DNA from: DSCS01 sp035391585 | Lineage (GTDB): Bacteria; Macinerneyibacteriota; Macinerneyibacteria; Macinerneyibacteriales; DSCS01 | NCBI GenBank assembly: GCA_964574875.1 | Contig: CAZNOX010000001.1 | Coordinates: 152,982-216,981 of the forward strand | Direction: 5' to 3' | DNA length: 64,000 bases | Part shown: piece by piece, positions 44,701-52,294 of the stretch | How positions within the stretch are numbered: the stretch's first letter is position 1 | Layout: every line of letters begins with the position of its first letter | Translations under genes and position numbers: made by a program | Notes under the pieces: generated by a model | What the model saw: only the letters and a program-made list of their open reading frames with translations | What the model was told of the DNA's origin: nothing | Databases searched by the model: none

Positions 44701-46474
44701 TGTAATCCAGCTTCAACAGGTGAAAGTAGAGGTCAAAACACTTTCCCTCTTCCAGGGCGCTGCTGTTTTTATCAAACATACGGAAGAGCCTGAAAAAGAG
44801 AGGCCTGTCCAGGGAGCGTTCCCGCTCAGTCAAGCCTTTGTAAAAATCCATGACCTTCACATAGGCATCGTGTCCCAGGCCCACAGTCAATGAGTAGAAG
44901 ACATAACTTTCCAGAAATTCCTTCTCCTGGAAAGCAAGTTTTTCCAATTCACGGACAAAAGTCCGGCTCTCCGGCATCTCCCCCCGGTTTTTCAACAGCG
45001 TCGAGGGAATACGGTTGATACGCAGAATGAAAAAGAGCCTGTCCCTGTAGACCGCTTTTTCGTCGAGCAGATAGGCGAGAGCCTCTTTCTCCTCTTGGGA
45101 CAGGAAGTGATAAAAGGATAGGGGCGCTTTCCCTCCCATGGCTCGGATCAGCGCCAGGACCTCTTGAGCTGCTTTTCGGATGGAGACCGGGATCTCTCTC
45201 ACCGAAAGGGAAAAATCGAAACAGTCCTTTCTCTCCTTCAAAAAAACAGCAGCATTTCTGAAATCGAGGCAATCCCGGGCAGCCATGTGGCGGATCAGCC
45301 CGCAGAGAAGGGAGGGTTCGCCTTCTGACTGACTCCACAACCGGTGTGCGGGTTCTTCACTTTTGTCAAGAAACGGAAGATAGTATTCAAGGACATGGAC
45401 GACTTCCTCATCTGTGAGTAACGGAAAAGAGACGCTTTCAAAACCCTCAACGGGTTCCCTGTTCCAGGCAAAAAAGCGAACACGATTGTGATCGAAATGA
45501 CGGGAGAGTCTTTGTAAAAGACGGAGATCATCTCCGCTCAACCGGTCCGCTGCTCCAAGGCCGATGGCCAGAGGCCCGTATCCTGCGGCATCTTCAAGAG
45601 AATCCAGGAGCTCCTCATCCCCATCCCCCTCATGGAAAAGGGCTGTGAGACGTTGAGAAAGGGTTCCCTCCCCCTCTACCCGGTAGAGTTCATACCCCTC
45701 TGTCTGGATAAGCGACATGATCCCATCATACCAGATCCGCGCATTATGGGAATCACGGTAATCATAGATCACATTCACCGGATGAGATAATAAAGCTCCG
45801 TCCTGATGCCTGTTCTGCAAGAACCGCTCAGCAGGAAACGGCGTAGTCCGGATATGTTCCAGAGTAACCGCCTTGACATAATCATCCGAGATGAGGGAGA
45901 GAAACCCGGGAAGGGAGAAGAGTCTCTCCTCGTCTTCACTGTGGAAAGGAAACCCCAGAGACCTCATGATCTCCACGACAGCATTCCTGTCGTTCTTTTG
46001 TCCCAGGTCACTGTTCACGTAGAGAGGGCTCATGTCAAAAAAGAGGGGAAGCCCCTGGCTGTCAGCCAGGATATTGCTCTCCCTGAGATCTCCGTGATAC
46101 GCCCTGTTCCTGTGCAGAAATCCCAGGAACGTGTAGAGTGCATTGACGAGAACCCCGGCCTTGTCCTTCCGGGCCCGGTAAAGCTCCGGATACTTCTCAG
46201 CCACATAAAAACACCGGGAAGAATCCGTAAAACGGCCGTCTATGGTCCTCAGTGTGTGAAATGACTCCAGAGGGCGAAGCAGAGGGTGCCGGTTCATCAG
46301 CCCTGCGAGAAACTCTTTTCTGAGGAGATCGGTCTGAAAACGCTCTTCCGAAACCGTGATCTTCAAGATCTTTTCCTTCCGGGGTGCAAGACGGTCGGTG
46401 ATCTCATAGACGATGAAATTGCTGTTTTCGTTCAGAAGGCTCACGATCTCGAAACGGCCGTTGATGGTTCTCAT
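41747..46474 (-). CDS. Giant kinase-fold/degenerate STAND/TPR/GGDEF signalling protein (paralogue 1)
   Basis: 1575 residues, paralogous over its full length to the protein at 35050. The kinase-fold residues sit at the same positions: Lys38, HGDLRESN (127-134), Asp147 in FFDMSP. It has the same ATPase-like segment lacking Walker A (GLGAADRLSGDD; AWNREP), the same TPR block (AIVLRRQGRLSEALDHYKKAL) and the same C-terminal domain after GGDEF. The cyclase motif is GGEEI at 1341-1345, with Ile in place of the usual Phe, behind an intact RATD inhibitory site, so activity may be altered. It is the first gene of the operon; it has no Shine-Dalgarno and a -10 box six bases before the ATG. Confidence 0.85.
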   Translation of the reverse strand: MRTINGRFEIVSLLNENSNFIVYEITDRLAPRKEKILKITVSEERFQTDLLRKEFLAGLMNRHPLLRPLESFHTLRTIDGRFTDSSRCFYVAEKYPELYRARKDKAGVLVNALYTFLGFLHRNRAYHGDLRESNILADSQGLPLFFDMSPLYVNSDLGQKNDRNAVVEIMRSLGFPFHSEDEERLFSLPGFLSLISDDYVKAVTLEHIRTTPFPAERFLQNRHQDGALLSHPVNVIYDYRDSHNARIWYDGIMSLIQTEGYELYRVEGEGTLSQRLTALFHEGDGDEELLDSLEDAAGYGPLAIGLGAADRLSGDDLRLLQRLSRHFDHNRVRFFAWNREPVEGFESVSFPLLTDEEVVHVLEYYLPFLDKSEEPAHRLWSQSEGEPSLLCGLIRHMAARDCLDFRNAAVFLKERKDCFDFSLSVREIPVSIRKAAQEVLALIRAMGGKAPLSFYHFLSQEEKEALAYLLDEKAVYRDRLFFILRINRIPSTLLKNRGEMPESRTFVRELEKLAFQEKEFLESYVFYSLTVGLGHDAYVKVMDFYKGLTERERSLDRPLFFRLFRMFDKNSSALEEGKCFDLYFHLLKLDYNHFYENTLLLEKLEKNASTEKERHIVKAMRLTLDDKTTLDDVKEMLSLLKEEKSEAETWPLILRHVLLKLKFLGLYEEMEKLMEEYRPLIDSLDDENRVMIMNEMFSCYMDKMNLEKMQEAAQAMLETVEKKKESTGLDAHFSSHNNLAIVLRRQGRLSEALDHYKKALEIARLLENYRYEAIVATNIGVIHYYSGDYEACTASWTSAVKAAEQARIYFSMVTNSINLSLVFKLLHQYKQALATFKKIELYLAEAPTVRENSKLHLLYADMLMELGDFRKADIHLTEAAHFYEERDALKVSYEYFNVKASLLFQKEGKEAMDGFIEDLFSRFSSEEDRSYYSLILLTAALQSLCSGNLRDAADYVKRISSSSLETLEPGDRQVMDVIRFLSGESEEFANEVLGEFTGYSRSMFILHALIMKEDRKSPLHLEYCAQLLSIMNRWLNHIPYEYRESFMINNLEWRFHHDLLQGLGYEIEGFSLDDFRRNHSSTAQRYMRREKSRALKNYRLSSMGEGEALYRSILKDLLRITGLTRAAYFEYDMYEGWQQKVLLDLGTGYHPPLPVNKEAISDVLFESSHREIAFRQESETRGPSVSAVMVIPVLDIEKLGHNKFRGDEKRQSSFHYFALRGCLYLDSDRMLLVPDKSVTEGLGPLRDYINAAGYYDYLKQTALMDKLTGLYKREHWLNLTKNLMDYALNNDQKVIIAILDIDHFKNINDRYGHARGDAVLKDVSAMIKETVRATDIVGRYGGEEIVLAMMVPPQSTSSGIIDRVRADIQNSALNKKFNLTVSIGYALYPRDAELLDTLLGQADEALFYAKSSGRNVTIAFETMPDHMAGEKHKSKKAIDDPVREKEKLDALLALQEKIDPLKPVAVIISDIYDILVSLFQATRLAIVLGGNGHFHVYEKKASAQGVETRETDSDSGIAGSKVNTYVIHEHYSVSVYLEIESDRYSIQKDTRFFTMLGNMISEKVFLASFHTVQNE

Positions 46475-46480
46475 TTTTCT

Positions 46481-46508
46481 ATTTTATCATCTTCCCTCAT
46501 ATATTCAA
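46481..46508 (-). promoter_or_regulatory. Promoter of the giant-cyclase operon; leaderless candidate
   Basis: On the minus strand TTGAAT (46508-46503), 16 bases, TAAAAT (46486-46481), six bases, ATG at 46474. Confidence 0.52.
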
Positions 46509-46548
46509 TCTCTTTTCCCCGGCTTCCGTTCTTTTTCCCAATCACCTC

Positions 46549-46577
46549 TTGCTTATCTCCAGTCTCCCTGATATAAT
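46549..46577 (+). promoter_or_regulatory. Promoter of the zinc-ribbon gene; leaderless candidate
   Basis: TTGCTT (46549-46554), 17 bases, perfect TATAAT (46572-46577), seven bases, ATG at 46585. There is no room for a leader and no ribosome site. Confidence 0.6.
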
Positions 46578-46584
46578 TTCATTA

Positions 46585-47355
46585 ATGAAACGAGACGCAT
46601 CTTTGTATCATTGCCCTGAATGCAGTGAGTTTGTCACAATGTCCCAATCCTCCTGTCCTGCCTGCGGGACACGCCTCTCCCCTTCCAGGCTCAGGACTTT
46701 GCCACACGATGAGGGAGTGAGGGCCAGACACAGGCGTTCTCTTGGCCTTCCCCTTATGCTCTTTTTCCTTGTCCTGATCGCTTTGCTATTTTTTCTCAGC
46801 CCTCTCAACAGGACACTTCGCCCCCTGCTACCGGGACACCCGCGTATGCGTGAGACGCCCGGGACTTTTGAATGGGACGGGGAATACCTCACATCACGCT
46901 CCGGTAATTTTTTTATCCGGCTTCCCTCTCCGCCCTCCTTTGAAATATCACAGCTGCACACCGAGACGGGCGTTTTCGACGAGTACATCTTCACAGCTCA
47001 GGATAAAGAAAATCAGTGCCGTGTCCTCTTTACCTTTCTTGATGACAAGACCTGCGGAACTCTTGATTTCACCCGTCCCGCAGAAGCCCTTGACAATCTC
47101 CGTAAGATGAAGATCATCGACGGAAATCCCCTCGGGGCGTCCCCCCTTCTCTTTTATGATCTTTGGCCCGGAGTCGAATTTCAACTGGAGATCATTCCCC
47201 GACAGGGGACATCGCTTCGGGGTTCAGGCCGGGCCTTCCTGAAAGGGAAGACACTCTATGTCATGGAGACCGTCAGGCCATGGGCCCAGGGCCTTCCTGA
47301 AGGCGAAGACTCAAACCCGTGGATCGATTCTTTCGGCCTGATCACAACAGATTAA
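46585..47355 (+). CDS. Zinc-ribbon single-pass membrane protein, 256 aa
   Basis: An N-terminal zinc ribbon (C10-x2-C13 ... C24-x2-C27; HCPECSEF and SSCPACGTRL) is followed by a basic segment, one membrane helix (about 53-71) and an extracytoplasmic beta-rich domain of about 180 residues that I do not recognise. The arrangement resembles zinc-ribbon membrane proteins that link a cytoplasmic ribbon to an external domain. The start at 46585 is required to keep the ribbon near the N-terminus; it has no ribosome site and a consensus -10 seven bases upstream. Divergent from the giant cyclase operon. Confidence 0.78.
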   Translation: MKRDASLYHCPECSEFVTMSQSSCPACGTRLSPSRLRTLPHDEGVRARHRRSLGLPLMLFFLVLIALLFFLSPLNRTLRPLLPGHPRMRETPGTFEWDGEYLTSRSGNFFIRLPSPPSFEISQLHTETGVFDEYIFTAQDKENQCRVLFTFLDDKTCGTLDFTRPAEALDNLRKMKIIDGNPLGASPLLFYDLWPGVEFQLEIIPRQGTSLRGSGRAFLKGKTLYVMETVRPWAQGLPEGEDSNPWIDSFGLITTD

Positions 47356-47448
47356 GGGAGGGAACTCTCAAACAAGGAGAGGCAGCAGAGGGCTTCTTTC
47401 GGAGCGGCTCTCATCGTCTTCCGGTTCTCATGAAAACAGTCGTCAAAG

Positions 47449-49938
47449 TCACCTTTTGTGATCCATTTTCTGAAGCATCTGTGACAGGTCTGCAACGGAA
47501 AAGGGCTTCTGTAAGAATCCCAGGGCCCCTTCCCTGATCATCTTCCGGATCCTCTTATCGCCGGTAAACCCCGAAAGCAGGATGACAGAGACCGTGCTGT
47601 CGATCTTTTTCAACTCACGGAAGACCTCGTAACCGTCCATCCCGGGCATGGAGAGGTCGAGCAGGACCCCCTTGAACTCCGCGCCCTTTTCACGGTAGAG
47701 GGCAAGGCCCTCGGGCCCTCCGTCTGCACAGCGGGCCTCGTATCCGCACAACTGAAGCATCTCGCTGGTGAGGTCTCTCACCATGGTCTCATCATCGATG
47801 ATGAGGATCTCTCCTTCTCCCCGGATGATCTCACCGGTCTCGTTTTTGCGTTCTGTCATCTCTTCATCTCCACAGTATGCGGGAAGAGTCATGGTAAAAA
47901 GAGTCCCTTCCCCTTCAGTGGAATCTACGGTAACCGTCCCGTGATGTCCTGCAACCGCATTGGAGACCATGATAAGCCCCAGGCCGCTTCCGGCGCTCTT
48001 CTTTTTCGTGGTGAAAAATGGATCGAAGATCTGTTTTCGCACCCGTTCACTCATCCCCACTCCGGTATCCCGGACAGTGATGACCCATGACGGTTGTCCG
48101 TCTGTTGAGGGCCGGAGCGTGACAGAAAGTGTCCCCCCCATTTTACTGTGGGGGGGGCGCATGATGGTCATAGCATGTTCGGCATTGACACAGAGGTTCA
48201 GAAGCATGTGTTCGATCTGATAGTAATCCCCCTTGATGAGAGCCTTTTCATCGGAAAAATGAAAATCAAGGACCACCGATTTATCCAGTGTATTCTTGCA
48301 GATCTCATAGATCTCTTCAAGAGCTTCATTCAGGTCGAAGACACTCTTCTCCCCGCTGTTCATCTTTGAAAGGCTGAGGAGTCTGTCGATCACCGAAGAG
48401 GCGCGCCGTGAGGCCTTGGAGAGGTTGCCGAAATAGCGCAGAAGTTTTTCTTTGTCGGGTTCGTCAGTCCTGTTGAGATAGTATTCAGCCAGAGAGACAG
48501 TCCCTTCGATCCCTCCGAGGACATTGTTGAAATCATGAGCCAGGCCCCCTGCCAGCGTCCCCACCACTTCCATCTTCTGAGCCTGGACAAGCTGCCGGGT
48601 CATGATGTGTGATTCTGTGACATCATCCACACGGACGACTCCTTCCCGGCTGTTTTCAGCAAAGGGAAAGTAAGTCACGTTGAAGTAATAATCAGACTCC
48701 CCTGATTCATAGGGAAGGCCCATAACCGTCTTTTCCCTCCCCGCCTCCACGGCACTCCTGATCTCAGACTCCACCGAAGAAAAAAGAGGGGAAATCTCTT
48801 CGAGAGACAATCTCCGGCCTGTGTGGCCCTGTCTGAAAAAGACACGTTCAGCGGCCTTGTTCCACCCGGTCACATTCAGGTCCCTGTCAATGGTGATCAG
48901 GACAGAGGGAGAGGAGTCGATGATCCCCTGAAAGTAGTTGCGGGATTCGGTGAGGGCCTTTTCCATCCTCCGTATCTCTTCCATCTCTCTTCTGGCCCGT
49001 GTATTTTTCAGGCTGATGATGATAAAACCGGAGACCAGGGCGATGAGGATGACGACTGTGAGAAAGAGACGCCACCGGTATCCCATAAGGACTTCGACCT
49101 CGCTGCTGTCGGGTGTCGAGACAGCCACTGACCAGAAGGTATCCCCCACACGGATGGGATAAAAAGAGGCGTGCATGGTGATCTTTTTGTCTCTCTCCTG
49201 CGGTTTGAGAAGATACGTCCCCTTTCCCTTCTCTCCTTTGAGCATGGATGTGATCAGGCGTGTGAATCCGGGAGAATCCTCATAGAGCGGCATGATCTCT
49301 TTTCCGATCAATTCCTTTGCAGGATGATAGATGACATACCCCCCCTCTGAGATGACCCAGGGATACCCTTCGCCGGACTCCCCGATGGGTTCAAAGAAAC
49401 GGCGCGCAATAGACTCAAAGGGGATCAGGACGGTGAGACACCCTGTGAACTCTTCTCCATGAAAAACGGGATAGGCGTACGCTACAGCCTGATACCCCTG
49501 AACGGTCTCAAAGACATCACTGATCACAGGTTTTTTGTCCCTTAATATCCGTTTATTGTGGGGCTGTCCGCTCACATCGGTTCCAAGGATGTCCTTTCGG
49601 ACGGGGAAAGTCCCGGTGATATGCCCGGCAGCATCGATCCGTGTCACAGCGAAAATGTGCCCTTCATTGGCCCGGTAGTAACGTTCAAGGAGCATCCCCA
49701 TATCAGGAGTGTTGAAGATCACCCGGCGATGAGCTGATAAAAAAACAAGGTCTTTCTCATAGTGGCTGAAATACTCCCGGAGAGCCACTGAAGTCTGCTC
49801 CACGATGAGCCGCCGCTGGCGTTCATGATGTGTGACGATCTCTTGTGTGATCTTATTGTAATTGATCAGAAGAAAGATGAGTCCGAAACAGGTGAGACAC
49901 CCTCCGATTATGATCGACCTTGAAATTTTCCTTCCCAT
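47449..49938 (-). CDS. Cache-PAS hybrid histidine kinase with C-terminal receiver
   Basis: An 829-residue membrane sensor. TM1 is at about 7-28, a dCache-type periplasmic domain extends to about 285 (including YPWVISEGGYVIYHP), TM2 is near 290-315, then PAS (about 345-460), HisKA with LAHDFNNVLGG, HATPase (DTGVGM, GSGLGLI) and a receiver with LLDLSMPGMDG and LQKP. It is clearly related to the kinase at 6146 in the HisKA-to-receiver region but lacks an obvious HAMP and has no neighbouring binding protein. It also has no output domain. A sigma70-type promoter precedes it; the ribosome site (TTAGGG) is weak. Confidence 0.9.
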   Translation of the reverse strand: MGRKISRSIIIGGCLTCFGLIFLLINYNKITQEIVTHHERQRRLIVEQTSVALREYFSHYEKDLVFLSAHRRVIFNTPDMGMLLERYYRANEGHIFAVTRIDAAGHITGTFPVRKDILGTDVSGQPHNKRILRDKKPVISDVFETVQGYQAVAYAYPVFHGEEFTGCLTVLIPFESIARRFFEPIGESGEGYPWVISEGGYVIYHPAKELIGKEIMPLYEDSPGFTRLITSMLKGEKGKGTYLLKPQERDKKITMHASFYPIRVGDTFWSVAVSTPDSSEVEVLMGYRWRLFLTVVILIALVSGFIIISLKNTRARREMEEIRRMEKALTESRNYFQGIIDSSPSVLITIDRDLNVTGWNKAAERVFFRQGHTGRRLSLEEISPLFSSVESEIRSAVEAGREKTVMGLPYESGESDYYFNVTYFPFAENSREGVVRVDDVTESHIMTRQLVQAQKMEVVGTLAGGLAHDFNNVLGGIEGTVSLAEYYLNRTDEPDKEKLLRYFGNLSKASRRASSVIDRLLSLSKMNSGEKSVFDLNEALEEIYEICKNTLDKSVVLDFHFSDEKALIKGDYYQIEHMLLNLCVNAEHAMTIMRPPHSKMGGTLSVTLRPSTDGQPSWVITVRDTGVGMSERVRKQIFDPFFTTKKKSAGSGLGLIMVSNAVAGHHGTVTVDSTEGEGTLFTMTLPAYCGDEEMTERKNETGEIIRGEGEILIIDDETMVRDLTSEMLQLCGYEARCADGGPEGLALYREKGAEFKGVLLDLSMPGMDGYEVFRELKKIDSTVSVILLSGFTGDKRIRKMIREGALGFLQKPFSVADLSQMLQKMDHKR

Positions 49939-49956
49939 TGATATACCCTAACGTTA

Positions 49957-49985
49957 AGTATGACCTGAGGTGAGGCGCTTGTCAA
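49957..49985 (-). promoter_or_regulatory. Sigma70-type promoter of the 49938 kinase gene
   Basis: On the minus strand TTGACA (49985-49980), 17 bases, CATACT (49962-49957). A short palindromic stretch around AACGTT lies between the -10 and the ATG. Confidence 0.6.
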
Positions 49986-50107
49986 TAAGCATCACGTTTT
50001 TGAATCTTTTTAAAGAGCTTCTCCGCCGCATGGCCTGTGCACTGGTATTGTCCGAAGCTCCTCCCTGTCTCCCAACACCACAATCACGCTTGTAGGAAGA
50101 AGGTGGT

Positions 50108-50138
50108 CAGCCCCGGCTCGGAGCCGCTGCCGGGGCTG
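50108..50138. repeat. Strong GC hairpin in the 245-bp gap 49939-50183
   Basis: CAGCCCCGGC (50108-50117) and GCCGGGGCTG (50129-50138) form a perfect 10-bp stem with an 11-base loop, downstream of the 50184 gene on the minus strand. No T run follows. Apart from this and the kinase promoter I see nothing in the gap. Confidence 0.5.
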
Positions 50139-50183
50139 TGGGATGTGGAGGATACGGTGGAAAGGAAAGGCGGCTCCGATATC

Positions 50184-50657
50184 TCAGGCCGAAAGAGAAG
50201 CGGGACTCCCCGCGTTCACATTGACGGCCAATAACGGTGTTTCAAAAAGATGTTTCGCAAAGGAGATGTTCAGGGCTTCGTGCCGGCCTGCCAGGGCGAC
50301 CTCGCGGTATCCGGCCACAGTCTCAGCAAAGAGAAAGACATTATCAAGCCTGAATGTACGCCCGAGAACACGCAGGTCGGCATAATCACTCTTTAACAGG
50401 GGGAGAAACCGTCTGACATAATCGGTCACCCGGGAATCCTTTTCGAGATGAAGCATGATCATCAAATAAGCTTCACGACCCGGCTCTTCTCCTGCAGAGA
50501 TCCACTTCCGGGTCCGAAGCTGATCACGGTAAAACCACATGGGGCACGGATCGACCTTGTAAAAAAGAGGTGAGTCTCCCCATTCGCCGGTCAGGGCAAA
50601 ATCCCAGGGGCCTGTTTGATTCATGAGCAGTCTTGTGTCCGGAAGAGCTCCTTTCAT
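50184..50657 (-). CDS. Hypothetical protein, 157 aa
   Basis: Not recognised. A soluble protein with no signal peptide, rich in aromatic residues near the start (PMWFYRDQLRTRKW, about 39-52), then helical (MIMLHLEKDSRVTDYVRRFLPLL) and alpha/beta. The start ATG at 50657 overlaps the stop of the 45-residue membrane peptide gene (ATGA), with AAAGGAG-like sequence absent, so its translation probably depends on the peptide gene. Confidence 0.62.
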   Translation of the reverse strand: MKGALPDTRLLMNQTGPWDFALTGEWGDSPLFYKVDPCPMWFYRDQLRTRKWISAGEEPGREAYLMIMLHLEKDSRVTDYVRRFLPLLKSDYADLRVLGRTFRLDNVFLFAETVAGYREVALAGRHEALNISFAKHLFETPLLAVNVNAGSPASLSA

Positions 50658-50791
50658 ACGGGGCTCCGTTTCTCCCTTGAAAAAGAGGGGCGATGAGCCA
50701 GGCTATGGCGGATCATGGAGACGACTTCCCGTGTGATGAGTCCCCAGAGAAGAGCGGCTGTCCCCAGCAGAAGAAAAGCTAAAAGCATCAT
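50654..50791 (-). CDS. 45-residue single-pass membrane peptide
   Basis: ATG at 50791 (or the adjacent ATG at 50788) behind AAAGGAG, stop TGA at 50654. One hydrophobic helix (LLAFLLLGTAALLWGLI, residues 3-19) is followed by a basic tail (SMIRHSLAHRPSFSREKRS). The stop overlaps the start of the 50657 gene. Its leader shares three spaced sequence blocks with the leader of the 37-residue peptide at 34697, which supports it as a real gene. Function unknown. Confidence 0.62.
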   Translation of the reverse strand: MMLLAFLLLGTAALLWGLITREVVSMIRHSLAHRPSFSREKRSPV

Positions 50792-50835
50792 GATATCTCC
50801 TTTCTGTCCTCATCATACGTCCCTTCTGAGTTTCT

Positions 50836-50946
50836 GTATAGAGAGCAGTTTTCTTTCGTATATGTTCCCTTATAAGCATATATCTGGTTAATTTATTGAG
50901 ACTTATGAGTTTTTATGGTTTTTAGAGGTTCCCACTTTATGAACTG
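50836..50946 (-). promoter_or_regulatory. Conserved three-block leader, copy B
   Basis: Minus strand: block 1 CAGTTCAT-N4-TGGGAACCT (50946-50926; 18 of 21 bases identical to copy A), block 2 GGGAAC (50869-50864), block 3 CTATAC (50841-50836). GGGAAC boxes are 64 bp apart and CTATAC is 22 bases after the second, as in copy A. The rest of the gap 50792-50953 is AT-rich. Confidence 0.5.
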
Positions 50947-50953
50947 ATGAATC

Positions 50954-50978
50954 CGGGCGGAGACGATTCCTCCGCCCG
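50954..50978. terminator. GC hairpin downstream of pmbA, no U tract
   Basis: A perfect 9-bp stem CGGGCGGAG / CTCCGCCCG with a seven-base loop, ten bases after the pmbA stop. There is no T run, so it is either a weak terminator or an mRNA 3'-end stabiliser. Confidence 0.5.
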
Positions 50979-50988
50979 TAAGAAGGCC

Positions 50989-52293
50989 TTATTTCCCTGA
51001 GATGGTGATCCCCTCAGTCAGGACCCAGGGGATACGGCTGTGCCCTGAATCATTGGTCTCCCGGGAGACCGCCGTGATATTCTGAAACAGGTCCTTGATG
51101 TTTCCGCTGATCATGGTTTCACTCAGCCCCTGCTTGATTTCTCCGTTTTCGATGAGAAAACTGTTTTTTGCCACTCCTGAAAAATCACCGTTTTCTCCGG
51201 GGTTCCCGCCTGAAAACCGGGTGAGGAGGAGTCCTTTCTTCACACGCCCGATCATGGCGTCCAGAGAATCATCCCCCGGTTCAAGGACATAGAAATAGCC
51301 GTTATTGGCCGCCCTGTCCAGGTTGCATTTCACCGCACCGTATTGGCTCAACAGGTAGCTTTTCAAAACCCCCTTCTCGATAAGAGTCAGGTTTTCTGCG
51401 GGGAAACCGTCGTGAGTGATGGCATAACCTCCCGCCATGGACGGATCCAGGGGAAGAGACCTCAATGTGACCAGAGGAGAAGCGACGCCTTTTCCCAACG
51501 AATCTTTCAGAAATGAGGTCCTGGTGATCATGGCCCGGTCACTCAGATGCGACGAAAGAAACATGATGAAGTCCATCAGGCATTCGGGCGTCACGATGAT
51601 CTGCCCCACGCATTTCCCGGGAAAAGGTTTTGTCTCAATAAGGAAGGGTGCTTCTCCGATGAGCCTGTCCACTCCTCCGATATCAAAAAGAGGCCGCGAA
51701 AGGTCATTCATGGTGACATTGACATAGTTGAATGAAGAGCTTTTTGCCTCTCTTTTTGCTGAAAACATCACTGTGAACTCGTAAAAACCTCTTTCATGGT
51801 AGAGATCGGCGCTGTTGCTGTTTTTATAATGCCGGGTGAGGACTTTATAGTCCAGAATAGCTTGTTCCAGGATAACTTCAGGGTATTTCTGGCGGACATC
51901 TGCTGTGAACTCTTTCAGCCGCTCATACATACGGTCAGCATCGGGCTCGTCTCCTGAGAGCTCCGTTTTCATGATATTGTGCCCTGAAATGTCGTAAGCG
52001 GGGTCCTTCTCCGACGAAAGGGCGATATCGTATGTCTCCTGAACGGTCTCTCTGATCGAGGCTTCATCGGTCCTGTTGGTGGTCATGGTCCCTTTTCTGG
52101 CATCTTTGATGACGGTGAGTGTGAGCTCAGTATTGAATATGGTCCTGAAAAGGCTGATCTCCCCGCCGTCCACATTCAGTTCATGTGTTTTGGAGTGGGA
52201 GAGGTCGCAGGCCGTTTTTTCGGCTCCGGTCTCTTTCAGGGAGGAACAGCTTTTCTTCAGGATCTCCAGGCTTTTGTCATAGGACATCATCAT
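50989..52293 (-). CDS. pmbA: TldE/PmbA-type metalloprotease partner subunit
   Basis: A 434-residue PmbA (TldE) homologue without the HExxxH zinc motif, as is normal for this subunit. Family features include the N-terminal ACDLSHSKTHELNVDGGE strand set and the C-terminal GGNPGENGDFSGVAKNSFLIENGEI. With TldD it forms a heterodimeric protease that cleaves small unfolded or modified peptides. The start is the first of three ATGs just after the tldD stop; AGGAGG inside the end of tldD serves as ribosome site, so the pair is coupled. Confidence 0.92.
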   Translation of the reverse strand: MMMSYDKSLEILKKSCSSLKETGAEKTACDLSHSKTHELNVDGGEISLFRTIFNTELTLTVIKDARKGTMTTNRTDEASIRETVQETYDIALSSEKDPAYDISGHNIMKTELSGDEPDADRMYERLKEFTADVRQKYPEVILEQAILDYKVLTRHYKNSNSADLYHERGFYEFTVMFSAKREAKSSSFNYVNVTMNDLSRPLFDIGGVDRLIGEAPFLIETKPFPGKCVGQIIVTPECLMDFIMFLSSHLSDRAMITRTSFLKDSLGKGVASPLVTLRSLPLDPSMAGGYAITHDGFPAENLTLIEKGVLKSYLLSQYGAVKCNLDRAANNGYFYVLEPGDDSLDAMIGRVKKGLLLTRFSGGNPGENGDFSGVAKNSFLIENGEIKQGLSETMISGNIKDLFQNITAVSRETNDSGHSRIPWVLTEGITISGK

Positions 52294-52294
52294 C

